From SG8-38 sp041576815 (GTDB taxonomy: Bacteria > Myxococcota_A > Polyangia > Polyangiales > Houyiibacteriaceae), in contig JBFGKE010000010.1 of NCBI GenBank assembly GCA_041576815.1, positions 1-64,000 on the forward strand: 64,000 bases of DNA. The letters are read 5' to 3'. The position numbers and the translations under genes are program-made. Below the pieces are notes generated by a model that saw nothing but the letters and a program-made list of their open reading frames with translations, was not told the origin of the DNA and did no database searches. Of the stretch, positions 8,541 through 16,716 are shown in pieces (the first letter of the stretch is position 1; every line of letters begins with the position of its first letter).

Positions 8541-9550
8541 TCCCGCAGCTCGCGCCGACTTTCGACGCTGCGCTGCGTGACGTGCGAGCGGCGCAACCCC
8601 GCTTCCGAGGCGCCGCGGCCGCCCGGCTCGCGGAGCCGCCCCCGGGGCGCCGCGACGAAGCGGTCCGCGGTCTCCTCGCGCTCGCCGAAGACTCGACCGG
8701 GGGCGTCCGCGAAGCCGCGTTCGAGTCACTCGGCCTGCTGGGCGCCGAGGAAGCGCTGGGCGTCTTGCGTCGCGGCTTCGACGACCCGCACGCCGGGGCG
8801 CGACAGGCGGCGGTGCTCTCGGTTGGGCGCATCGACCAAATCGACGGCGCTTCCGCGATCGCGAGCCTCCTCGACGATCCTCGCCCGGACATGCGCTTTT
8901 CGGCGATTTGGACCCTGTCGTGGCTGGGCGCCGAGCATGCAATTCGAATTCGCGCCGGACTTCGAGACGAGGACCCGGAGGTGCGCATGCTCGCCGCCCA
9001 GTGCCTCGGGGAGCTCGATGATCGGCAGAGCGCGGACGCGATCGTTCGCTTGCTGCAAGACCCGTCGGATCCGGTTCGCTTCACCGCGGCGGTCGCGCTT
9101 GCCTCTCTCGGCGACTCGCGCGGCGCGTCGGTCTTGCGCGCTGGGCTCGCGCACCCGGACCGGGCTTTCACCGCCGCAATTGGGCTCGGCGATCTCGAAG
9201 ATCACGAATCTCGAAGCGCACTGCTCCGGTTGGCCAAGCATCGCTGGCGTTCTTCGCCGATACTGCGGGTCGCGGCTGCGCGCGCGCTCGTGAAGCTCGG
9301 CGAGCCGGTCGGAATCAACGTGATCCGCAGCGTCGTGCGGAGCTGGCGGATCGAGGCGAGACAGTACGCGGTCGAGCTGGTCGGCGAGCTTGGGCTCGTG
9401 GATCTCGTGCCCGACCTCGCTCGCGCCATCCAAAAGAGCCGGCGGCGCGAACGCGCGGTGTACGAGACCGCGCTCGAGCGGCTCGCGCCCCAAAGCCAGG
9501 AGGCCGAGGCCTTGCTTGCTTCACTCCGAGGCACGGATCACCCTCCGTAG
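8537..9550 (+). CDS. HEAT-repeat protein
   Basis: The protein of 337 residues consists almost entirely of tandem two-helix repeats of about 30 residues of the HEAT/PBS-lyase type. Units such as VREAAFESLGLLGAEEAL and ARQAAVLSVGRIDQIDGA give roughly nine or ten repeats. Such solenoids bind proteins or act as scaffolds; no catalytic residues are evident. The GTG start overlaps the metG stop by four bases, indicating translational coupling. The frame is open far upstream inside metG, but that portion is Arg-rich shadow sequence, so the GTG is the sensible start. The partner is unknown. Confidence 0.8.
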   Translation: MIPQLAPTFDAALRDVRAAQPRFRGAAAARLAEPPPGRRDEAVRGLLALAEDSTGGVREAAFESLGLLGAEEALGVLRRGFDDPHAGARQAAVLSVGRIDQIDGASAIASLLDDPRPDMRFSAIWTLSWLGAEHAIRIRAGLRDEDPEVRMLAAQCLGELDDRQSADAIVRLLQDPSDPVRFTAAVALASLGDSRGASVLRAGLAHPDRAFTAAIGLGDLEDHESRSALLRLAKHRWRSSPILRVAAARALVKLGEPVGINVIRSVVRSWRIEARQYAVELVGELGLVDLVPDLARAIQKSRRRERAVYETALERLAPQSQEAEALLASLRGTDHPP

Positions 9551-9560
9551 CGAGCACCCG

Positions 9561-10340
9561 ATGTTGTTCGACACGCATTGCCACCTCGACGACCCACGCC
9601 TGTTGGACGATCTCGATGCCGTACTTTCGCGCGCTGCCGACGCCGGCGTACGACGGATCACTAGCATCGGCTGCGCCCGGGACGTCGCGTCCGTTCGCTC
9701 GGCCGTTACAATCGCAGCACGTCATCCTGGTCGCATCAGTGCCACCGTGGGCGTCCACCCTCACGATGCCAAGCACCTCGACGGAACGCTGAGCGAAGCG
9801 ATCCGCGAAGCTGGGGCGGACGAGTCGGTGGTGGCCATCGGCGAAACCGGGCTCGACTACCACTACGACCATTCTCCGCGCCTTGCCCAACGAGATGCGT
9901 TTCGGCGGCAGATCGCGATCGCCAAGGAGCTCGGCAAGCCGCTCGTGATCCATACGCGGTCCGCACCCGAAGACACCCTTCGGATCTTGCGCGAAGAAGA
10001 CGCGAGGGACGTCGGTGGCATCATCCATTGCTTCAGCGAGGACGCAGCCTTCGCGTCCTCCGCGCTCGACCTCGGATTCGTTTCCTCGTTCAGCGGCATC
10101 GTCACCTTCAAAAAGGCCGTGGCCGTCCAGGAGGCCGCGCGAAAGCAGCCCCTCGACGCTCTCCTGATCGAAACCGACGCCCCATACCTCGCGCCGATCC
10201 CGAAACGCGGAAAGCTCAATGAACCCGCGTATGTAGCCTATACCGCAGCCCGGGTTGCCGAGCTGCGCGGAGAGGACCCGGAGACGCTGGCCCAAGCGAC
10301 CTACGACAATGCGCTACGGGTCTTTGCACTCGAGGAATAG
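9561..10340 (+). CDS. tatD: TatD-family metal-dependent DNase
   Basis: The TIM-barrel hydrolase begins with the metal-binding DTHCHLDD. It continues with the family motifs TVGVHPHDAK, AIGETGLDYHYDHSP, KPLVIHTRSA, GIIHCFSE and the late metal site IETDAPYLAP. Its 259 residues match the TatD/YcfH size. Members are Mg-dependent 3'-5' exonucleases or D-aminoacyl-tRNA deacylase-like enzymes. The ATG at 9561 gives the canonical N-terminus. It closes the TetR-holB-metG-HEAT-tatD run; a new promoter probably follows in the 86-base gap to rplC. Confidence 0.94.
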   Translation: MLFDTHCHLDDPRLLDDLDAVLSRAADAGVRRITSIGCARDVASVRSAVTIAARHPGRISATVGVHPHDAKHLDGTLSEAIREAGADESVVAIGETGLDYHYDHSPRLAQRDAFRRQIAIAKELGKPLVIHTRSAPEDTLRILREEDARDVGGIIHCFSEDAAFASSALDLGFVSSFSGIVTFKKAVAVQEAARKQPLDALLIETDAPYLAPIPKRGKLNEPAYVAYTAARVAELRGEDPETLAQATYDNALRVFALEE

Positions 10341-10370
10341 CGCTCCCGCAGGCGTCTTTTCGTATCCGCC

Positions 10371-10398
10371 TTGACTCGGCACGGCCCCTCACTATTCT
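10371..10398 (+). promoter_or_regulatory. candidate sigma-70 promoter for rplC
   Basis: A TTGACT hexamer at 10371-10376 and a TATTCT hexamer at 10393-10398 are separated by 16 bases. They lie in the gap between tatD and rplC. A G-rich site (cgggggaga) precedes the GTG start at 10427. This is a sequence match only. Confidence 0.5.
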
Positions 10399-10426
10399 TC
10401 CGGCCCTTTTTCGGGGGAGAGCACCT

Positions 10427-11152
10427 GTGAATACGAATCCCGGATTGATCGGCGCCAAGCTCGGCAACACGCAAATCTTCCTCGATGACGGGGAGGTTCG
10501 CCGGGTGACTGCGATCAAAGCGGGCCCCTGCGTCGTCATGGGCAAGCGCACGCCCGCCGAGCACGGCTACGCTGCGCTCCAGCTCGGATTCGGAAGCCGC
10601 CGCGAAAAGCTGGTGAATCGCCCCGACGCCGGCAACTTCAAGAAAGCGGGCCTCGACGCCCCGCGCGTCGTGCGGGAATTCCGTGTCGACGACGCGCTGC
10701 TCGAGCGGTTCGAAGTCGGGCAGGTCCTCGGCGTCTCAGACATTTTTCAGGACGGCCAGTTCGTCGACGTATCGGGCACTAGCAAGGGCCGCGGGTTTAC
10801 GGGCGTCATGAAGCGTCACAACTTCGCCGGGGCCGGCACCGTCGGACACGGCACACACGAGTACAAGCGCCACGGCGGCTCGATCGGGCAGAACATGACC
10901 CCCGGGCGAACCCTTCGCGGACAGAAGATGGCCGGGCAGTACGGCAACAAGAAAGCCACCGTGCTGAACCTGCAGATCGTCAGGGTGCTGTCCGACGAAA
11001 ACATCGTTCTCGTCGATGGCGGCGTGCCAGGGCCGCGAAACGGTTTCGTCACCGTGAAGGGTGCGATCAAGAAGGCGCCCGTGCCGCTCCCCGAGCCGCC
11101 CGCCCCGCCTGCAGCCGAAGACGAAGCCGCAGAGCCCGCCGAAGAGGGCTAG
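10427..11152 (+). CDS. rplC: 50S ribosomal protein L3 with acidic tail
   Basis: This is ribosomal protein L3 of the large subunit. It shows the L3 core (SKGRGFTGVMKRHNFAG, HGGSIGQNMTPGR, KMAGQYGNKK). Gln155 in GSIGQ matches the glutamine that PrmB methylates in enterics. Family members are about 205-215 residues; here a Pro/Ala/Glu tail of about 26 residues (216-241) is added. L3 normally sits in the S10 operon between rpsJ and rplD, but here it is alone between tatD and rlmE. It may be the relocated sole copy or a paralogue. The start is GTG. It is followed directly, in the same frame, by rlmE. Confidence 0.93.
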   Translation: MNTNPGLIGAKLGNTQIFLDDGEVRRVTAIKAGPCVVMGKRTPAEHGYAALQLGFGSRREKLVNRPDAGNFKKAGLDAPRVVREFRVDDALLERFEVGQVLGVSDIFQDGQFVDVSGTSKGRGFTGVMKRHNFAGAGTVGHGTHEYKRHGGSIGQNMTPGRTLRGQKMAGQYGNKKATVLNLQIVRVLSDENIVLVDGGVPGPRNGFVTVKGAIKKAPVPLPEPPAPPAAEDEAAEPAEEG

Positions 11153-11155
11153 CTG
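11143..11155 (+). promoter_or_regulatory. ribosome-binding site and CTG start of rlmE
   Basis: The purine run agaggg at 11143-11148, within the last codons of rplC, is followed by the rplC stop TAG (11150-11152) and then CTG (11153-11155). The spacing from agaggg to CTG is four bases. This supports re-initiation at CTG by terminating ribosomes. Confidence 0.6.
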
Positions 11156-11743
11156 GCTCGCCGCCGGAAGCAGGATCACCACGGACGTCGCGCGCGGCGC
11201 GAAGGGTACCCGGCACGCTCGGTATACAAGCTCGAGGAGATCGATCGACGGGTCGGGCTATTCCGAAGAGGCCAGCGCGTTCTCGATCTCGGAGCGAGCC
11301 CGGGCTCGTGGACACTCTACGCCGCTGAGCGTGTCGGCCCCCAGGGGCGTGTGGTGGGGGTCGACACTCGAGAGACCGACGCGGCCCTGCCTCCCCATGC
11401 TGAAATCCGGACGCTCGACGCCTTCGAAGCGGATCCGGCGACGCTCGGCGGCCCCTTCGACCTGGTGTTGAGCGACATGGCGCCAAAGACGACGGGCCAG
11501 CGGCATGCCGACCAATACAAGAGCTATGAGCTCGTCTTGCGTGCACTGCATCTCGCGGAGCACGTGCTCGAGCCTGGCGGAACGTTCGTCGCGAAGATCT
11601 TTCAGGGCGCCGAGCTCGAGGACGCGCGCGCTGCGCTTCGTAAGGTCTTCGGCAAGGTGCGAATCATTCGGCCCAAAGCGACGCGCGACGAGAGTTACGA
11701 AGTGTTTCTGGTCGGCCTCGACTTTCGATCGGCTACCGGTTGA
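11153..11743 (+). CDS. rlmE: 23S rRNA (uridine-2552) 2'-O-methyltransferase RlmE (FtsJ/RrmJ)
   Basis: This is a SAM-dependent 2'-O-methyltransferase acting on the A-loop of 23S rRNA. The frame reads, from the CTG, (M)ARRRKQDHHGRRARREGY and then ARSVYKLEEID. That is the standard RlmE N-terminus, with the catalytic Lys in YKLEEID. The SAM site VLDLGASPGSW, the catalytic Asp in LVLSDMAPK, the Lys in FVAKIFQG and the Glu in ESYEVFLV complete the K-D-K-E tetrad. No ATG, GTG or TTG exists in frame before the SAM motif is already lost (first GTG at 11348). CTG at 11153 is therefore the best start, giving 196 residues. It is in frame with rplC across a single TAG, so readthrough is the alternative. 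It overlaps the convergent TPR lipoprotein gene by 11 bases. Confidence 0.88.
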   Translation: MARRRKQDHHGRRARREGYPARSVYKLEEIDRRVGLFRRGQRVLDLGASPGSWTLYAAERVGPQGRVVGVDTRETDAALPPHAEIRTLDAFEADPATLGGPFDLVLSDMAPKTTGQRHADQYKSYELVLRALHLAEHVLEPGGTFVAKIFQGAELEDARAALRKVFGKVRIIRPKATRDESYEVFLVGLDFRSATG

Positions 11744-12716
11744 GCGCTTCGAGCCTCGCGCGCGCCCGGTCGGCGTAAGGACCGCCGGGGTCGAGCTTGA
11801 TGGTCCGGCGCAGGTGGGAACGCGCCTTTCCGATCTCGCCGCGCTTGGCGAGGATCGACCCATATGCGTACTGAAGCGCAGGGTCTAGCTCGTCCTGTGC
11901 GATCGCCCGGCGCATCGTGGCTTCGGCGTCTGCGAGGTTGCCGCGGGCGTAGTGCGCGAGCGAGAGCTCGGCGAGAAGCTCCGTCGGAGGCGGATCGGTA
12001 GACTGCCGCAGCGCGTTCGTGAGCACGGACACGGCTTCGTCTGAGTGCCCGGTGCGCCGTAGGCCTTCTCCAACCGCGATCGAAAGAAGCACATCGCTGT
12101 GAACGAACGGACGCGCCGCGCGCAGTTGCTCCGCGGCTTCGCCTCGACGACCCGCATCGATGAGCATCATCGCGAGGTTGATGCGCGGAATGGGATCGCG
12201 CGGAAGCCGGTCGATCGCGGCCAAGTACTGTGCCTCCGCCGCCTCGATGTCGCCGCGTTCCTCGTAGGCCAGCGCGAGATTGAAAGGCGCGGCTGGGTGC
12301 TCCGGGTCCAGCGCGACGGCGCGTTCGAGCAACGGGATCGCGTCGCCCAGCCTGCCGCGCTCTCGAAGGATCACCCCGAGATTGTTGAACGCTTCGGCAA
12401 ATCCGGGGTCGAGCTCGGTCGCGCGCCGGTATGCCGCTTCTCCGCCTGCTGCGTCTCCCGCCGCCTCTCGCGCCAAACCCAAGTCGAGCCATGCTCGCGC
12501 ATCGCGAGGCTCGTCGACGACCGCCTGCTCGAACACGCGTTTCGCATCTTCGATCTTGCCCTCGGCGAGGAGCCGCTCGCCGCGCATCACTTCCGGGCTG
12601 GCCCCGGGCCGGCTGAGCTCGACATTTGCCGTCGTCGGTGCGGAGGTCTGCGTGGAGCCGCACCCCGCAGCCAACGAAAGAAACGCGCCGGCCAGCAGGG
12701 CATTCCGCGCCGTCAC
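11733..12716 (-). CDS. TPR-repeat lipoprotein
   Basis: The N-terminus is a lipoprotein signal with lipobox LAAGC (Cys19). The remaining roughly 300 residues are tandem tetratricopeptide repeats (for example AEAFNNLGVILRERGRLGDA), about eight units. The GTG start overlaps the glnD stop by four bases, so it is coupled to glnD. Outer-membrane TPR lipoproteins of this build include PilF/Tgl-type pilotins for type IV pilus secretins. With pil genes elsewhere in the window that is one possibility, but the family is broad and I cannot assign it. Confidence 0.82.
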   Translation of the reverse strand: MTARNALLAGAFLSLAAGCGSTQTSAPTTANVELSRPGASPEVMRGERLLAEGKIEDAKRVFEQAVVDEPRDARAWLDLGLAREAAGDAAGGEAAYRRATELDPGFAEAFNNLGVILRERGRLGDAIPLLERAVALDPEHPAAPFNLALAYEERGDIEAAEAQYLAAIDRLPRDPIPRINLAMMLIDAGRRGEAAEQLRAARPFVHSDVLLSIAVGEGLRRTGHSDEAVSVLTNALRQSTDPPPTELLAELSLAHYARGNLADAEATMRRAIAQDELDPALQYAYGSILAKRGEIGKARSHLRRTIKLDPGGPYADRARARLEALNR

Positions 12717-15427
12717 GTGTCCTCTGCGCGCGCGTGGAGCGCGAGGATGCGGTTGTAGAGCACGTTCTGCACGCGCTTGAGCTGCTCGAGGTCACGGACC
12801 TTGTTGCCGTCGCGGTCTGCCACGTAGAACACGTCTGCCACGCTCTGGCCTTCGGTATTCACTTTCGAAAGCCCGATGGTGAGGTCGAGCTGATGAAACG
12901 TGCGCGCGATCTCGTGGAGTAGTCCGACCCGGTCGCGGGTGAAGACGTCCACGACGGTGTACCGAGCCGATGCGTTGTTGTCGACGCTGATGTGCGTCGG
13001 AACGTCAGGCCCCGGCCGCACGGACCACGGTGGAGGCGTGCTCTGTCGGGCGATCAAATCTTGCGCCGAGATTCGATTGGTGATCCTCTGCGCGAGATCC
13101 TCCTGAAGCTCCTCGCCGAGCCGCGTTGGCGTCGGCGTGTGGTCGCCTACCCTCACCCAGAAAACGTCGAACACCTCGTCTCCGGACGTGCGCTGCCGAG
13201 TGTAGATCTGTGCGGTGAGGATAGAGAGATCGTGCGCGGCAAAGACCGCGGTCAGGTCTGCGAGCAGGCCCGAACGGTCTGCGGAGATCACCACGACTTC
13301 CTCGACGTCCTCGCTCGGCCCCGGCCCGACCCGGACGGTCGCGATCCCCTCCGACCGATCGCGCGAAATGCGCGCATGGCGCCGCACCACGTCGACGGGA
13401 TTGGCGAGGAAGTAGCGATCCGGCATTTCGTCGATGAAGCTTTGAAGCTCGTCTTGACCGGCATCCCCTGCAAAGCCGACGACCGCTTGAAGTTTCACTT
13501 CGAGCACGCGGTTCTCGGTCTGGATGGGCGCGCTTCCCGATTCGAGCTGCGCAAGCGTGGCGAGGTACAGGTCTTCGAGCGCGCGGGCTTTCCAAGAGGT
13601 CATCGCCTTGGGGTTCACCGTGGAAATGACGGTGAACGTGCTCAAAAACAGGTCGCGTAGCCGTTCCGGGGTTTCGACCAGCTTCACGATCTCGGCCAGG
13701 CTGTGCGGGTCGTGAATGTCGCGCTGTGTCGCCCAGCGATAGAGGGACCGCTGGTGCTGCACCAGCCACGCAACGTGCTCGGCGTCGACCGCGCTCAAGC
13801 CCAGCCGCAGGGCGACGCTTTTCGCGAGCCGCGCCCCGGCTTCCTCTTGGTCGCGGCCCCGCGTGCGCCCAAGCGAATGCAGAAGCACCGCCAAGAAAAG
13901 AGGTAGGCGCCTCGGGGCTTCTGCCGCGAGACGGGTAGAAAGCGAGCGGCCGCGCGCCTCGCCACGAGTCAGCGCCTGGAGCTCCTCGAGCGCTTTCACA
14001 GCATGCACATCCGCCGTGTAGACGTGAAAAACATCGTGATAGACGCGCCCGACGAGCGGCTCGAACTCCGGGATCATCGCGGACACGAGACCCACTTCGT
14101 GCAATTCCGCAACCGTGGAGCCACTCCGAAACGGCGACTCGTCGACGTTCTTGAGCAGACTCAGGAATAGCTGAGTGGCTTCTTCCGAATCCTGAAGCCG
14201 CAGCCGCCATCGTATATCGGGCGAAATGCGCGCGATCGCGTCCCGCGCGGAGTGATCGGGCCGCTTGTGATGACGAAGCGCCTGCCGGTAAAAACGAAAA
14301 GCCAGCGCAGGGTCGCCGGAAAGCCGTTCCGATTTCTCCAGGGTGATCGAGCCGTCCGCGAGGATGATGCCGTGCGCGAGCTTTCGAAAAGTCGAGGCTC
14401 GTTCGCGATTGCGAGGACGCGCACGATCGAGCATTCGCTCCGCCGTCAGGGCGACGATGCGAGCGTGTCGGTAGTAGGCCTGCATGAACTGCTCGACGCC
14501 GAGCGTGACTCCGTCGACGAAGCCGAGCTCCTGCGAAATGTCTTCCTGATCCCCGAAGGTCAACCGGTCTTGCTGCCGGCCGGCGCGAAGATGGAGAAGG
14601 TTGCGAACCCGCCAGAGCATTTCACGCGCGTCCTCTAGCTCCCGGACCTCGCGTGCGAGAAGCGCGCCCGTGCGGACGTAGTCCTGCTCGTCTCGGGCGC
14701 CCCAGCGCGCCCGAGCCGCCCACTCTGCGACGTCCATGTCCCGCAAGCCGCCGCGCCCTTGTTTCACGTCCGGCTCGAGAAGGTACAAGCTCCCGCCAAA
14801 GCGCCGGTGCCTCGTCTCCGTGTCCTGCTCGAGCGCGTTGAGGAAGTCTTGCAAGTGGGGCTCGAACACCTGCTCGCGTGCGCCACGCTCGAGATCGTCG
14901 AGGATCGACCCACTGCCTGCGACTCTGCGAAAGTCGATCAGCGTAGTCGTGGTGCGGATGTCTTCCCGCGCGAGACGAAGCGTCTCGTCGACGCTGCGGA
15001 CCGCGTGCCCGATGTCGACCCCGAGATCCCAGAGGGGATACAGCAAACCTTCGGCGAGCGCGCCCACGAACGGATCGTCGGAATCGTCACAGAGAAATAC
15101 GACGTCGACGTCGCTGTGCAGTCCCAGGGTCGATCGGCCGTATCCCCCGACGGCGACCAGTGCAACGCGCCCGCGGGGCTCGCTCCCCATGGCGCGAGTC
15201 GCCGCGTCCGCAGCACAGTAGAGCGCGCTCAAGAGCCCGTCGAGGGCGCGCGCATGGGATCGCGCCGTCGGAACGCCCGGATCGCCACGGCGCACGGCAT
15301 CCTCGAACGCACGGCGATAACCGCCGAGGTAGCCGCTACACGTCTTGCCGAGAGTAGGTGCGAGCCCACCAAGATCGACGACTGGACTGGATCCATCGGA
15401 CAACAGTCGACGAGTATGACCGTCCAA
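12713..15427 (-). CDS. glnD: [protein-PII] uridylyltransferase GlnD, HD domain altered
   Basis: GlnD uridylylates PII proteins when glutamine is low and removes UMP when it is high. The protein has 904 residues in the expected order. The nucleotidyltransferase domain has GGYGR at 94-98 and Asp106/Asp108. A helical GlnE/GlnD middle follows, then an HD-type region at about 465-570, and two ACT domains at about 710-790 and 822-900. In the HD region the usual HD pair with its later DH reads HSLGRTRGRDQ: His517 is kept, the metal-ligand Asp is Ser518, and the later His is Gln. The nucleotidyltransferase half looks intact. It may be transferase-only, or the removal site may be rearranged. The start is TTG. 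Confidence 0.92.
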   Translation of the reverse strand: MDGHTRRLLSDGSSPVVDLGGLAPTLGKTCSGYLGGYRRAFEDAVRRGDPGVPTARSHARALDGLLSALYCAADAATRAMGSEPRGRVALVAVGGYGRSTLGLHSDVDVVFLCDDSDDPFVGALAEGLLYPLWDLGVDIGHAVRSVDETLRLAREDIRTTTTLIDFRRVAGSGSILDDLERGAREQVFEPHLQDFLNALEQDTETRHRRFGGSLYLLEPDVKQGRGGLRDMDVAEWAARARWGARDEQDYVRTGALLAREVRELEDAREMLWRVRNLLHLRAGRQQDRLTFGDQEDISQELGFVDGVTLGVEQFMQAYYRHARIVALTAERMLDRARPRNRERASTFRKLAHGIILADGSITLEKSERLSGDPALAFRFYRQALRHHKRPDHSARDAIARISPDIRWRLRLQDSEEATQLFLSLLKNVDESPFRSGSTVAELHEVGLVSAMIPEFEPLVGRVYHDVFHVYTADVHAVKALEELQALTRGEARGRSLSTRLAAEAPRRLPLFLAVLLHSLGRTRGRDQEEAGARLAKSVALRLGLSAVDAEHVAWLVQHQRSLYRWATQRDIHDPHSLAEIVKLVETPERLRDLFLSTFTVISTVNPKAMTSWKARALEDLYLATLAQLESGSAPIQTENRVLEVKLQAVVGFAGDAGQDELQSFIDEMPDRYFLANPVDVVRRHARISRDRSEGIATVRVGPGPSEDVEEVVVISADRSGLLADLTAVFAAHDLSILTAQIYTRQRTSGDEVFDVFWVRVGDHTPTPTRLGEELQEDLAQRITNRISAQDLIARQSTPPPWSVRPGPDVPTHISVDNNASARYTVVDVFTRDRVGLLHEIARTFHQLDLTIGLSKVNTEGQSVADVFYVADRDGNKVRDLEQLKRVQNVLYNRILALHARAEDT

Positions 15428-15450
15428 AAAGAGGGCGGCAACCTATCGGG

Positions 15451-16617
15451 CTATCGGCTGTGCAGGTACGATGCGATCCCGGATGCAATGCCGTCCGCCA
15501 GCGCGCGACGATACTTCGGCTTCGTCAAAGCACGCGCCTCCGGCTCGTACGTCAGGAACGATGCCTCGACGAGCACCGCGGGCATTCGAGCACCGACCAG
15601 AACGTAGAACATCGCCCTGCGCACGCCTCGATCCGCCAAGCTCGGCACGAAGCCGCGACCGCGCTTCAACGTGTAGCGCTGAATCTTTCGTGCGAGCGTC
15701 GACGAGCCGTCGGCTTGCGCGCGACGATGATACTTGGCGAGCAAGGCTTGAATCCCCGTCACCTCGGCCACACGGGTTCCATTCTCCCGTGCCGCGAGCC
15801 GAAGTGCCTGTCGGTCGTTGGTCGTGTCGAGCACGAAAGTCGTCACCCCGCCCTTTCGAACCGTCTCGGAGCTCGCGTTGAGGTGGATCGATACGAACGC
15901 GTCCGCATTCATGGCGTTGGCGAGCGCGCAGCGCGCCTCGAGCGAGAGGTCGACGTCCTCGTACCGGGTGAGCACGACGCGAGCCCGAGGCATGATCGCG
16001 CGCAACCGATTCGCCGTGAGCCTCGCGAGGTCGAGGGCGACTCGAGCCTCGACGAGCTGATGTTGGTCGTTCGCAGCGCCCGGCTCGCTTCCTCCATGAC
16101 CAGGGTCGAGAACCACGAGCGGCCGCGACGCACGGCGCGCTTTGCCCATCGCGCTGACGTCGACGACGATACGGTAGGGGTCGGTGAGATAGAAGACGCG
16201 GCCGCTCGCTTCTTTCTGGAGGTCCAACACCACTCGGGGATTGGGTGTCGCCAAGCGAACCCGCGCCAACCCACCTCGCTCGATCGACTGTGAGGTGGGA
16301 ACGTCCTCACCCCACGTGGTTTCTTCGAGCTCGATCGCGATTCGCGCTGGCAGCACGCCCTGCGCCGGGAGCTGCTTCTGCCGGAACAACGGGGCACCTT
16401 CGAACAGAAGAACGACGCGCACCCCTGCGGCGTCTTTCGCGTCGTCGCCATAAACGTCGATGCGGACCAAACGCGCCTTCTCTCGTTCCGGCTTCGGCGC
16501 ATCCGAGAGCTCGGGCAACGGTTGGGGCAGCGGTTGGTCTTCACCCGTCCGCGCGTTCCCGGTGCATCCGGCCGCCACCAGTAGCAGCCCGATCAGACGG
16601 AGCTTCGATCTGGTCAT
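15451..16617 (-). CDS. N-acetylmuramoyl-L-alanine amidase, lipoprotein (AmiC-like)
   Basis: This zinc amidase cleaves the bond between MurNAc and the stem peptide during cell separation. A lipoprotein signal ends in VAAGC (Cys18 from ATG 16617). An AMIN-like beta domain (about 50-150) is followed by an Amidase_3 domain beginning VVLDPGHGGSEPG. Zinc ligands are the His of DPGHGG, the Glu of HQLVEARVAL and the His of VSIHLNAS; the catalytic Glu is in VLVEASFLT. Enteric AmiC is Tat-exported; here lipidation would tether the enzyme to a membrane. An upstream in-frame start at 16665 exists but would bury the signal peptide. Confidence 0.92.
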   Translation of the reverse strand: MTRSKLRLIGLLLVAAGCTGNARTGEDQPLPQPLPELSDAPKPEREKARLVRIDVYGDDAKDAAGVRVVLLFEGAPLFRQKQLPAQGVLPARIAIELEETTWGEDVPTSQSIERGGLARVRLATPNPRVVLDLQKEASGRVFYLTDPYRIVVDVSAMGKARRASRPLVVLDPGHGGSEPGAANDQHQLVEARVALDLARLTANRLRAIMPRARVVLTRYEDVDLSLEARCALANAMNADAFVSIHLNASSETVRKGGVTTFVLDTTNDRQALRLAARENGTRVAEVTGIQALLAKYHRRAQADGSSTLARKIQRYTLKRGRGFVPSLADRGVRRAMFYVLVGARMPAVLVEASFLTYEPEARALTKPKYRRALADGIASGIASYLHSR

Positions 16618-16716
16618 CGGCCCTCGAATGGTCGCGGGTGTACGCGAGGACCGGGCCGCGGTCAACGGATTCGCTGCTCGTTGACCGGCCGCAACCGATG
16701 GCCTAGCTTCCGCCGC

